From the NCBI GenBank assembly GCA_938018155.1, contig CALIIG010000127.1, positions 1 to 13,738 on the forward strand: a DNA stretch of 13,738 nucleotides, given 5' to 3'. Positions 6,632-13,738 of the stretch are shown here, piece by piece (positions within the stretch are counted from its first letter, which is position 1; each line of letters begins with the position of its first letter). Position numbers and translations under genes: made by a program. This DNA is from an uncultured Prevotella sp. (GTDB lineage: Bacteria > Bacteroidota > Bacteroidia > Bacteroidales > Bacteroidaceae). Below the pieces are notes generated by a model. That model ran no database searches and had not been told where the DNA came from. It worked only from the letters and a program-made list of their open reading frames with translations.

Positions 6632-6722
6632 AGCTGTATGTTTTTTAAAAATTGATGTTATGCTCTTGTCACAACACTTTCAAGGCCTGATGACAATGCT
6701 TATATTATGGTTATATTGTGGC

Positions 6723-7694
6723 CTATACGTAGCGAATAATCATGCCGGCACGTACACGCTGGGCCTTTTTAAAGCCGTTCAAACGGCAAATGGTTTCAAC
6801 CGAAACGCCCACCTTCCTGGCAATAGAAGCCAGTGTTTCGCCACTCTGTACCTTATAATATACGCGCTCTGCTGCATTGGCCGCACTCTTAATAGCCGCA
6901 TCTTCGCCTTTCTCCTTGTAGTGGCCCACCTCGCCATACACCTGATCGCGCGTGTAGCTTCCGCCGTTAACCTTGCCACGTTCAATTGTAGCAAGCTGCG
7001 AATCGTTTTCGTAACGGTCTTTCAAAAAAACGTAATTATCGCCCGTTACATCCTGATTGCGGAAGTCGAAAAACAGTGCAGGGTTGAGGGCTACGCCACA
7101 AAGGCGGGTCTCAAAGTGCAGATGCGAACCCGTACTACGCCCTGTATTTCCACCCAGGCCAATGGGTTCACCTGCACGTACCACCTGATTTTCGGTAACC
7201 AATTGCTTTGAAAGATGACCGTAAATGGTTTCAAGCCCGTTAGGATGCCTGATAACGATGTAGTTTCCGTAGCCTCCGGCCTCGTAGCGCACAATGCGAA
7301 CCTTGCCCGAAAAGGCCGAACGGATGGTGTCACCAATGTATACTTTGATGTCCAGTCCTTTGTGCTGACGTCCCCATCTGCTTCCGAAGTTGCTCGTTAT
7401 TACGCGACTTGGCGTAGGCATACAGAAGTGGCGCAGGTTTATTACAAAGCTGTCGGGAAGTTCGGTAGCACGGTGAGCGTAGCGGTTATTCCAGTCGTCG
7501 CCGTATATTTGCGCTGCCGGGGTGCGAATATTCTCACGTTCAACAAATGTTTTTACTTCTACTGAGTCAAGGCGTTTGGCGCGTCTGTCAACGGGAGCCT
7601 GTCGTGCAAGGAGGTCCTGTGCACAGGCCGGCACTGCCGTTAAGGCAATTAACAACGCGGCTGCAAGTGTTTTAAAAGTCCTATTTACGGTCAT
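6723..7694 (-). CDS. Exported M23 (LytM) peptidase with C-terminal LysM domain
   Basis: A 323-residue predicted cell-wall endopeptidase, or activator of cell-wall hydrolysis, that would act on peptidoglycan in the periplasm. A Sec signal peptide spans residues 1-25 (basic MTVNRTFK, hydrophobic LAAALLIALTAV, cleavage after ACA). Cys24 is not in a good lipobox. The M23 domain (about 95-210) has all the zinc and catalytic residues: H111 and D115 in 'HKGLDI', H160 in 'IYGHLS', and H191/H193 in 'GSHLHFE'. 'GRSTGSHLHFE' and 'NPALFF' are standard for the family. A single LysM domain at 279-323 ('YYKVQSGETLASIARKVG') binds glycan. It looks catalytically competent, unlike NlpD-type activators that lack these residues. 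The gene stands alone, with a -7-like box about 100 bases upstream and a shared terminator downstream. Confidence 0.95.
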   Translation of the reverse strand: MTVNRTFKTLAAALLIALTAVPACAQDLLARQAPVDRRAKRLDSVEVKTFVERENIRTPAAQIYGDDWNNRYAHRATELPDSFVINLRHFCMPTPSRVITSNFGSRWGRQHKGLDIKVYIGDTIRSAFSGKVRIVRYEAGGYGNYIVIRHPNGLETIYGHLSKQLVTENQVVRAGEPIGLGGNTGRSTGSHLHFETRLCGVALNPALFFDFRNQDVTGDNYVFLKDRYENDSQLATIERGKVNGGSYTRDQVYGEVGHYKEKGEDAAIKSAANAAERVYYKVQSGETLASIARKVGVSVETICRLNGFKKAQRVRAGMIIRYV

Positions 7695-7754
7695 GAACAG
7701 TTACATTTTGTTTCAAATCGGCTGCGGGCGTAAGCAGTAGCCCAAAATAAAATA

Positions 7755-7803
7755 AACGAATAATACAACAATTCGTTAAATATCAGTCGACCCTCCAAAG
7801 GTA
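7755..7803 (-). promoter_or_regulatory. Candidate promoter and leader hairpin of the M23 gene
   Basis: On the minus strand TACCTTTGG (plus 7795-7803) matches the TAnnTTTG box about 100 bases before the start codon, but I find no TTG at 19-21 bases upstream. In the leader it would produce, AACGAAT (7755-7761) and ATTCGTT (7771-7777) form a 7-bp stem with a 9-base loop. This could be an operator or an RNA hairpin. Confidence 0.4.
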
Positions 7804-7921
7804 AGAAAAATATACTATATAGGTTTTTGGTGTTAACAGTTTTACGGGCTATTTAACAAAATACGTTGTCAATAATGGCAGAATTAACGTTTAAGAACGA
7901 CCCTTTACGTCGATTTCACAC

Positions 7922-7952
7922 TTGATGTAGCTCAATAAAATGTTTACATTTG
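7922..7952 (+). promoter_or_regulatory. Bacteroidota-type promoter, plus strand, facing recG
   Basis: TTG at 7922-7924 and TACATTTG at 7945-7952 are separated by exactly 20 bases, the consensus spacing. Transcription would start near 7959, a few bases before the small ORF at 7966, and head toward the 3' end of recG. Confidence 0.5.
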
Positions 7953-7965
7953 TGAGTTTTTGATA

Positions 7966-8022
7966 ATGAAAAAGGTAAAAATAATGCTTGTTTTTACCTG
8001 TTCAGGAGTATTATTTATATAG
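7966..8022 (+). CDS. Possible 18-residue hydrophobic peptide or gene remnant
   Basis: The ORF MKKVKIMLVFTCSGVLFI ends in TAG. It has a basic N-terminus followed by a hydrophobic core, like the first part of a signal peptide or a tiny membrane peptide. A consensus promoter ends 13 bases upstream, so the leader would be very short. No related reading continues after the stop. It could be a small membrane peptide, the type seen in some toxins, the surviving 5' end of a decayed exported-protein gene, or chance. The hairpin at 8037-8071 follows it. Confidence 0.3.
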   Translation: MKKVKIMLVFTCSGVLFI

Positions 8023-8036
8023 TTTTTGACATAGAA

Positions 8037-8071
8037 AAACAGGGGTGTAAAAAGTATTTTCAGCCCTGTTT
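8037..8071 (-). terminator. recG operon terminator
   Basis: AAACAGGG (8037-8044) and CCCTGTTT (8064-8071) form a perfect 8-bp stem. On the minus strand the stem starts at the last base of the recG stop codon and ends in a T run (CTGTTTTTC). The 19-base loop is rich in A and T. It fits a terminator for the DJ-1-ispD-recG unit. Confidence 0.65.
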
Positions 8072-10169
8072 CAGCTTATCGCAGCCCAGTTTACGTTCGT
8101 GTTACGCAGTTCGCGCAGGCGTCTCCACAGCGTAGCATATTCGGGTTTGTTACATTCCGGGTCGTCGTCTATTATCTTTTGCGCCTCGTCGCGCGCCATC
8201 TGCACGAGCTGTCCATCGCGTGCAATATTGGCAATTTTGAGGTCAAAAGCCATGCCGCTTTGCTGTGTCCCCTCCAAATCACCCGGTCCTCGCAGCTTCA
8301 AATCGGCCTCAGCTATGCGGAATCCGTCGTTAGTGTCGCACATAATATCAATGCGTTTACGCGTCTCTGTGGCGAGGTCGTGTGAGGTTACCAGCAGGCA
8401 GTAGCTTTGTTTGGCTCCTCTTCCCACGCGCCCGCGGAGCTGATGAAGCTGCGATAAGCCAAATCTTTGAGCATCAAGAATGACCATAACCGATGCGTTG
8501 GGCACGTTAACACCAACCTCTATTACCGTTGTAGCGACGAGAATCTGCGTTTCTCCACGTGCGAACATTTTCATTTCGGCTTCCTTTTCCTTTGGCTTCA
8601 TGCGCCCGTGTACCTTCCCATCTTCATCTCAGGGAAGATTTGGCACAGGCTTTCATACCCTTTTTCGAGATTTTTCAGGTCGTTTTTTTCGTTCTCCTCG
8701 ATGAGGGGGAAAACAATATATACTTGTCTTCCTTCACCAACTTGCTGCCGTATGCCTGCGTAAAGGCTCGTCATGTGATCGTCATACTTATGTAAAGTCA
8801 TGACGGGTTTGCGGCCGGGGGGAAGCTCATCAATAATACTGACGTCGAGATCGCCGTATAATGTCATGGCCAATGTGCGCGGAATGGGCGTGGCCGTCAT
8901 CACAAGCACGTGGGGTGGCTGTTGGTTTTTTGCCCACAATCTGGCTCTTTGGGCAACACCAAAACGGTGTTGTTCGTCAATAACGGCCAGGCCAAGGTTA
9001 TAAAATTGTACGCTATCTTCAATGACAGCATGGGTGCCGACCAAAATATTTACGCTGCCATCGGCCAGGCCTTCCAATACATTTTGGCGGCGTTTACCCT
9101 TTACTATGCCCGTGAGAAGCTCAACACGGATGTCCATTCCCTCTAAAAACCCGTTGATGGTAGCCAGGTGTTGTTCGGCCAGAATTTCGGTAGGGGCCAT
9201 GATGCAGGTTTGAAAGCCGTTGTCAACAGCTATAAGCATTGACATTAAAGCGACGAGCGTCTTGCCCGATCCCACGTCGCCTTGTAGCAAACGGTTCATT
9301 TGACGTCCCGACTTCATGTCGTTACGTATTTCGTGTATCACCCTTTTCTGTGCGCCTGTAAGGTCAAAGGGCAGGTTGTTATGGTAAAAATGGTTGAAAA
9401 TTTCGCCCACATGCGAGAAAACGTAGCCCTTATATTTCTTTCGGTTTTCAGTGGCATAGCGCAGAATATTGAGCTGAACGAAGAAAAGTTCCTCAAACTT
9501 TAACCGCACCTGTGCACGCTGCACATCATCGAGTGATTTTGGATAGTGGATGCGTCGCAAGGCATCTTCGCGCGAGATAAGATGCAGTCGGGCCAGCTGC
9601 GACGGCAGTAATGTTTCGGGAATAGCCCCTTGTGGTATTTTCGATACAAGCGTTTTGGTGAGCTTTTCCATGGTACGCGAGGTGATACCACGGTTTTTCA
9701 TTTGTTCGGTTGTGATGTAATAAGGTTGCATTCCCATTTCGGAGAGCTGCACATTAGCGGCTTTCTCAATGTCGGGATGGGCTATCTGGTAACGGTCTTT
9801 AAACAGCGAAGGCTTGCCAAATACAATATATTCTTCGCCCACCTTGTAGTCTTGATACACATATTTCGAGCCGTTGAACCATACTAAATCGGTTACACCG
9901 AAGCCGTCGCTGAAATGCGCGACAATGCGTTTCTTGCGCGGGCCCGTGACAAACTCCTCAAAACTCAGTATCTTTCCTTTGATCTGGACGTAGGAAATGG
10001 TGCCCGACAGCTCGTTGATACGATATATTTTGCTGCGGTCTACATACTTGTAGGGATAATATTCCAGCAAATCGCCCCAGGTTTTTATATTGAGTTGGTG
10101 GCTCAATATATCCTTTCGTTTAGGGCCTACCCCTGAAAGGTACATAATATCCTGAGATAAAATGTCCAT
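8071..10169 (-). CDS. recG: RecG ATP-dependent DNA helicase, interrupted by a one-base frameshift
   Basis: RecG is a superfamily 2 helicase that regresses stalled forks and moves branched DNA. Two frames together cover it. The first runs from ATG 10169 and stops at TGA 8600-8598 after 'FPEMKMGRYTGA'; the second begins in the overlap with 'MKPKEKEAEM' and runs to 8071. Adding one G to the GG at 8613-8614 (minus strand) joins them as the family sequence 'GRVHGRMKPKEKEAEM' and gives 699 residues, the normal length. The wedge domain lies in the first 250 or so residues, Walker A 'GDVGSGKT' at 297-304, 'DEQH' at 398-401, 'TATPIPRT' after it, and 'VATTVIEVGVNVP' and 'QLHQLRGRVGRG' in the second frame. 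All helicase motifs are otherwise intact. ATG 10169 is preferred to the upstream 10199 because it is one base past the ispD stop. As written, the product lacks the C-terminal helicase lobe. Confidence 0.93.
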
Positions 10170-10170
10170 G

Positions 10171-10848
10171 TTAACAGTTTTCAGCGAGCACTTCTGCAAC
10201 CTTAAGGTCGAAGGGTGTGGTCAGTTTGATATTCTCACGGTTGCCTTCTACTAATGATATTCCGATGCCAAGGCTCTCAATTACTGAAGCATCGTCGGTG
10301 AAACAATTCTGATAAGGCTGGTTAAAAGCCCTGTGAGCAAGGGCAATATCAAACACCTGCGGCGTTTGTACAGCACGATAAAGCGAGCGGTTAACGGTGA
10401 AAGTGTCGCCCGTTTCGGTATTTACTTGCCTGAGCGTATCGATGGCAGGTATAACCGGAATGGCTGTACCTGTGGTGCGAGCATTGTTAAAACAGCGTTC
10501 AATAACATCGACAGATACGAAAGGTCGCACGCCATCGTGAATGGCAACTAAACCTTTTGTGTTGGAAGGAATGGCCGAAATACCATTCTTTGACGATGCA
10601 AAACGGGTGTCACCACCGTTAACAATAGTATGATGTATGGTGAAATGGTGCTTTTGGCAAAGGCTTTTCCAAAAGGTTTGCTGACTTTCGGGCAGAACAA
10701 CAATGATGTTTATTTCGGGGTTATATTGGTAAAACCGCTCTATGGTACGCATAAGAACCGGCTTGCCTGCAACAGAAATAAACTGCTTTGGCAGCCCGCT
10801 TTCCATGCGCATACCCTTACCACCAGCCACGATGATAACGTAATCCAT
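10171..10848 (-). CDS. ispD: 2-C-methyl-D-erythritol 4-phosphate cytidylyltransferase
   Basis: IspD joins CTP and methylerythritol 4-phosphate to give CDP-methylerythritol and pyrophosphate, the third MEP-pathway step, in the cytosol. It has 225 residues, close to the family's 230. Visible motifs are the CTP-binding loop 'AGGKGMRM' (8-15) with 'LPKQF' (19-23), 'GGDTRFASSKNG' (78-89), 'VAIHDGVRPF' (101-110), 'QTPQVF' (161-166), 'TDDASVIE' (184-191) and the closing 'NIKLTTPFDL' (206-215). The start gives the N-terminal strand directly. It follows the DJ-1 gene by 51 bases with no promoter-like box, and its stop is one base before the recG start, so it is probably the middle gene of a three-gene operon. 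It is not next to ispF, unlike in Gammaproteobacteria. Confidence 0.96.
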   Translation of the reverse strand: MDYVIIVAGGKGMRMESGLPKQFISVAGKPVLMRTIERFYQYNPEINIIVVLPESQQTFWKSLCQKHHFTIHHTIVNGGDTRFASSKNGISAIPSNTKGLVAIHDGVRPFVSVDVIERCFNNARTTGTAIPVIPAIDTLRQVNTETGDTFTVNRSLYRAVQTPQVFDIALAHRAFNQPYQNCFTDDASVIESLGIGISLVEGNRENIKLTTPFDLKVAEVLAENC

Positions 10849-10899
10849 GCCGTATTACGATTGAGAATAATAATATTTGCTAAAGTTTGGAGTAGCCAG

Positions 10900-11466
10900 T
10901 TAACGCTCCATGAGGTGGGTATACCTCATTCCCTGTTCTATTTCGCGTGTTTTTTCTTCGCCAATAAAGCAACTAAGAATATGATATGCATATGGCAGGG
11001 TAGCGGCAGGACCCTCACCTGTAATTACGTTGCCGTCGTGTTCGAAGAGCGATGCCGTATAAATGGCATCAGTAAGATATTGTTGAAAGCCGGGATAACA
11101 AGTGGCTTTCTTTCCCTTTACAATCCCCAAAGAGCCGAGAACCATAGGTGCAGCACAGATGGCACTGACGAGTTTTCCACTGTTAAATTGGCGTAACACA
11201 GCCTCTCTAACACCTTGATGATCCTTAAGATGAGCAGCACCAGGCATACCTCCCGGCAGCATGAGCAGGCCGGCATTGCCAAAATCGCCAGCCTCTTCGA
11301 AGGTAAGGTCGGCCTTTACCGTAATGCCGTGTGATGATTCAGCGTATAGAGAACCGGTAATACTAACGGTTTTTACATCAATTCCTCCCCTGCGGAGGAT
11401 GTCAACAGGAGCTAATGCTTCAATCTCTTCGAAGCCATTGGCGAGAAATTCATACACTTTTACCAT
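10900..11466 (-). CDS. DJ-1/PfpI family protein (ThiJ/YajL-like)
   Basis: A 188-residue single-domain protein of the DJ-1/PfpI superfamily, closest in layout to YajL and human DJ-1. Members are redox-responsive chaperones and have been proposed to act as glyoxalases or protein deglycases, which is debated. The nucleophile-elbow Cys is C104 in 'AICAAPMVLG', and the partner Glu is E16 in 'GFEEIEALAPVDILRRGG', matching Glu18 and Cys106 of human DJ-1. 'LLMLPGGMPGA' (67-77) and 'TGEGPAAT' further on are also typical. No signal peptide is visible, so it is cytosolic. It is the first gene of the unit that continues to ispD and recG. I give no symbol because thiJ, yajL and yraA are not distinguished here. 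Confidence 0.93.
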   Translation of the reverse strand: MVKVYEFLANGFEEIEALAPVDILRRGGIDVKTVSITGSLYAESSHGITVKADLTFEEAGDFGNAGLLMLPGGMPGAAHLKDHQGVREAVLRQFNSGKLVSAICAAPMVLGSLGIVKGKKATCYPGFQQYLTDAIYTASLFEHDGNVITGEGPAATLPYAYHILSCFIGEEKTREIEQGMRYTHLMER

Positions 11467-11495
11467 AAAATGATGAGTAATTCAATTAATAATCG

Positions 11496-11528
11496 TATTT
11501 TTGTAGTCACTATTTCATTGCAAATATA
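11496..11528. promoter_or_regulatory. Divergent -7 boxes of nadK and the DJ-1 operon
   Basis: On the plus strand TATTTTTG (11496-11503) matches TAnnTTTG and points to nadK. On the minus strand TATATTTGC (plus 11520-11528) points to the DJ-1 gene. Neither has a clear TTG at 19-21 bases. The boxes face each other 16 bases apart, so both starts would fall within a few bases, near 11510. Confidence 0.5.
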
Positions 11529-11569
11529 CGAAGAAGTTGTCCATTAATAGCTAATTTGTTAGGATAAAG

Positions 11570-12472
11570 ATGGGTAAAGACACAAATATATTACAAAAAC
11601 ATTTACGGTTTGCGCTCTTTGGCAATGAGTTTCATTCGGATAAAAGTTACGCTGTACAGCAGGTATTAAATTTCCTGAAAGCTCATGGTGCTGAGGTTTA
11701 TATTGACCGTCCTTACTATGATTTCCTAACCAAATCGTTACATCTTGATGTTTGGTGTAGCGGTGTTTTTGACAATGATTATTTCGATGCTGATTTTGTT
11801 ATATCGCTGGGTGGTGACGGCACTATGTTGAGGGCGACCAATCGTGTGGGTGCAAAGGAAATTCCTGTCTTGGGTATCAATATGGGTCGGCTGGGCTTTT
11901 TGGCCGATGTTTTGCCTGACGAGATTGATGCTGCATTGCAGGAAATTTATACAGGAAAATATAAAATAGAAGAGCATTCAGTTATTATGATAGAGACAGA
12001 AGGCGGTTTTTTGGAGGGAAGTCCGTATGCTTTGAATGATATTGCACTGTTGAAACGTGATAACGCCTCGATGATATCTATTCGCTGTTGTGTTGATGGC
12101 GATTATCTTGTAACCTATCAAGCAGATGGCCTTATTGTGTCAACGGCAACGGGTAGCACCGCATACAGCTTGTCAAATGGTGGTCCTGTCATCGTGCCTT
12201 CAGCCAGTAATCTTTGTATTACCCCCGTAGCCCCCCATAGTTTAAATATGCGTCCCGTTGTGGTTACAGACGATGTTGTGATAGAACTCGATGTAGAGAG
12301 TCGTAATCATAACTATCTTGTTGCCGTCGATGGGCGGTCAGAGCGCATGCAAGAGGGCACAAAGATACGTGTACATAAGGCTCCTCATAAGGTGAAAATT
12401 GTGAAACAACATGCCACTCGTTACTTTTCTACGTTGAGAGGTAAGCTGATGTGGGGTGCCGATCAGCGGTAA
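11570..12472 (+). CDS. nadK: NAD kinase
   Basis: NadK phosphorylates NAD+ at the 2'-hydroxyl to make NADP+, in the cytosol; it is the sole known route to NADP in most bacteria. The 300 residues fit the family. The diagnostic 'GGDGT' motif is at 81-85, followed by 'LGINMGRLGFLADV' (101-114), 'ALNDIAL' with N156-D157 (NAD binding), and the glycine-rich 'DGLIVSTATGSTAYSLS' span at 186-202. The C-terminal half has 'LNMRPVVV' and 'VAVDGR', also conserved. The ATG at 11570 opens a short, non-conserved N-terminus ahead of 'RFALFGN', and no better start is visible downstream. It is divergent from the DJ-1 operon, and an ABC exporter gene follows after 55 bases. Confidence 0.97.
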   Translation: MGKDTNILQKHLRFALFGNEFHSDKSYAVQQVLNFLKAHGAEVYIDRPYYDFLTKSLHLDVWCSGVFDNDYFDADFVISLGGDGTMLRATNRVGAKEIPVLGINMGRLGFLADVLPDEIDAALQEIYTGKYKIEEHSVIMIETEGGFLEGSPYALNDIALLKRDNASMISIRCCVDGDYLVTYQADGLIVSTATGSTAYSLSNGGPVIVPSASNLCITPVAPHSLNMRPVVVTDDVVIELDVESRNHNYLVAVDGRSERMQEGTKIRVHKAPHKVKIVKQHATRYFSTLRGKLMWGADQR

Positions 12473-12527
12473 AGTTAGGTTTATTGGAACGCAAACAATA
12501 GTAAAGGGTAAAAGAAAATTAAAGCGA

Positions 12528-13738
12528 ATGAAGCTGAAAAGCCTATTGAAAGTACCCCAATCAAAATATGATGCCAAAACTATTCTGAAGTGGCTGTGGC
12601 AAGCATGGCAGGGAAATCAGTTGCAGGCAGTTCTCAATGCTTGCATAGGTTTTGCTTCGGTAGGTGTATCTTTGGCTCAGGTTTGGACAGTTCAGCGTGC
12701 TGTTGATGTAGCATCGGGTGTAGTAAAAGGCTCTGTTTATTGGGCAGTTGCACTGATGGGACTGTTTATTCTTTGTGATTATGCACTGAATATAGCCAGT
12801 GTTTGGCTGAGGAATATTCTGGGAATAAGAGCCCAAAACCATATGCAGCAGTATATGCTTGACCGTATTTTGCGGTCGGAATGGCAGGGAAAGGAACCCC
12901 GTCATTCTGGTGATGTGCTTAATCGGTTGGAGTTTGATGTGAGCAATGTGGTGAGTTTTCTTACTGAAACTATTCCTAATACGTTATCAGTATTGGCTAT
13001 GTTCATCGGTGCTTTTTGCTATTTATTCTCCATGGACAAGGTTTTGGCTCTGATTACCGTGGGTATAATTCCCGTCTTTATTGCGGTAAGCAAGATCTAT
13101 GTCAGACAAATGCGCCGGCTTACACGCGAGGTTCGTTCGCAGGATTCGAAGGTACAGAGCGTGCTTCAGGAAACCATCCAGAACCGAATGCTTATAAAAA
13201 CCATGGAGGGTGAAGGGCCAATGGTTGACCGTTTGGAGCATACGCAAAGCCAGTTACGCCATAAAGTGGTTAAGCGAACGGTTTTTTCGGTGTTCAGTAA
13301 TTTAATATTGAACCTTGGATTTGCCTTGGGTTACCTTGTCGCTTTTCTGTGGGCAGCGGTACGAATGGCCGCACACACACTGACTTTTGGCGGTATGACG
13401 GCTTTTCTTCAGCTGGTAGCGCGTATACAAAGCCCTGCAAGGAATCTTACAAAACTGGTTCCAGCCTTCGTCTCTGTATTTACGGCAGCCGAACGTTTAA
13501 TGGAATTGGAAGAGAATCCATTGGAGGAAAGTGGTTCGCCCCTTTATGTTTCGTTGCCTTGTGGCGTGCGTTTTGAGCATGTAAGCTATGCTTATGATGA
13601 AGCTGATGGGGATGTAATCAAAGACCTTTCTTTCGATTTTAGACCAGGTTCGTGTACGGCTGTGCTTGGAGAAACAGGGGCAGGGAAGACCACTATCGTG
13701 CGTTTAATGCTGGCTCTTTTGCACCCTGCACAGGGAAA
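12528..13738 (+). CDS. ABC exporter, fused membrane and ATPase domains (3' truncated)
   Basis: The frame is open from ATG 12528 to the window end, giving 403 codons of a type I ABC half-exporter. It would work as a dimer in the inner membrane, exporting lipids, peptides or drugs; the substrate cannot be told. The first 300 or so residues form the membrane domain, with hydrophobic segments near 'VLNACIGFASVGVSLAQV', 'YWAVALMGLFIL', 'LAMFIGAFCYLFS', 'LALITVGIIPVFIAV' and 'LNLGFALGYLVAFLWAAV'. The cytoplasmic-loop region includes 'HSGDVLNRLEFDV', common in exporters. The nucleotide-binding domain opens with 'VRFEHVSYAYDE' (A-loop Tyr) and Walker A 'GETGAGKTT' at 381-389. The Q-loop, signature and Walker B lie beyond the window. 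It is 55 bases after nadK with no terminator seen, so may be co-transcribed. Confidence 0.92.
   Translation, partial: MKLKSLLKVPQSKYDAKTILKWLWQAWQGNQLQAVLNACIGFASVGVSLAQVWTVQRAVDVASGVVKGSVYWAVALMGLFILCDYALNIASVWLRNILGIRAQNHMQQYMLDRILRSEWQGKEPRHSGDVLNRLEFDVSNVVSFLTETIPNTLSVLAMFIGAFCYLFSMDKVLALITVGIIPVFIAVSKIYVRQMRRLTREVRSQDSKVQSVLQETIQNRMLIKTMEGEGPMVDRLEHTQSQLRHKVVKRTVFSVFSNLILNLGFALGYLVAFLWAAVRMAAHTLTFGGMTAFLQLVARIQSPARNLTKLVPAFVSVFTAAERLMELEENPLEESGSPLYVSLPCGVRFEHVSYAYDEADGDVIKDLSFDFRPGSCTAVLGETGAGKTTIVRLMLALLHPAQG

Noticed and set aside
6660..7211. A 183-codon plus-strand ORF over the M23 gene
   Set aside because: It overlaps the LysM and M23 coding sequence, which has clear catalytic motifs on the other strand, and its own translation resembles nothing.
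8598..8601. Two separate genes with an ATGA overlap instead of a broken recG
   Set aside because: The junction falls inside a conserved RecG stretch and is repaired by a single base, so a frameshift explains it better than two designed genes.
10630..11196. A 188-codon plus-strand ORF across ispD and the DJ-1 gene
   Set aside because: It spans two well-supported genes on the other strand and their gap, with no motif of its own.

Overview
The window looks chromosomal and comes from a member of the Bacteroidota, most likely Prevotella or a close relative in the Bacteroidales. The evidence is a porU-porV pair of the type IX secretion system, MEP-pathway isoprenoid genes (ispF, ispD), Bacteroidota-type promoters (TTG, about 20 nt, then TAnnTTTG) and starts with no clear Shine-Dalgarno sequence. 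The genus is inferred from overall resemblance; no rRNA gene is present to test it. Most of the content is housekeeping. The unusual material lies in the gaps and in one broken reading frame.

Layout, left to right. (1) Positions 2-3065, + strand: the 3' part of porU (C25-family sortase of type IX secretion, cut by the window edge), then porV (its outer-membrane partner), ending in a probable hairpin terminator. (2) Positions 3178-3738, + strand: a 35-bp tandem direct repeat directly before ispF, then ispF. (3) Positions 3739-4301: a 563-bp gap holding an ispF terminator, a complete minus-strand unit (promoter, about 190-nt RNA, 15-codon ORF, intrinsic terminator), and a divergent plus-strand promoter for the next operon. 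(4) Positions 4302-6365, + strand: two glycosyltransferases, GT4 then GT2, nine bases apart. (5) Positions 6366-6722: a 27-bp-arm inverted repeat carrying four evenly spaced GACGGCCGTC-like palindromes, then a 12-bp bidirectional terminator. (6) Positions 6723-7694, - strand: an exported M23/LysM peptidase. (7) Positions 7695-8070: its upstream region, a small + strand ORF with its own good promoter, and the recG terminator. (8) Positions 8071-11466, - strand: an apparent operon, DJ-1/PfpI protein, then ispD, then recG. recG carries a one-base frameshift. (9) Positions 11570-13738, + strand: nadK, divergent from the DJ-1 gene, followed by an ABC exporter gene that runs off the end.

How they work together: PorU and PorV process and anchor type IX cargo at the cell surface. 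In characterised species that cargo is attached to A-LPS, so the nearby glycosyltransferases could contribute to surface polysaccharide, but nothing in the sequence links them directly. IspD and IspF catalyse steps 3 and 5 of the MEP pathway from separate operons. The M23/LysM protein is a predicted cell-wall hydrolase. RecG handles stalled replication forks, NadK makes NADP+, and the DJ-1 protein belongs to a family of stress-related chaperones, deglycases or hydrolases.

I found no CRISPR array, insertion sequence, phage gene, tRNA or rRNA. The best candidates for something undescribed are the minus-strand small transcript at 3862-4053, the palindrome array at 6463-6561 and the promoter-driven 18-codon ORF at 7966-8022. 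All three are inferences from sequence alone.
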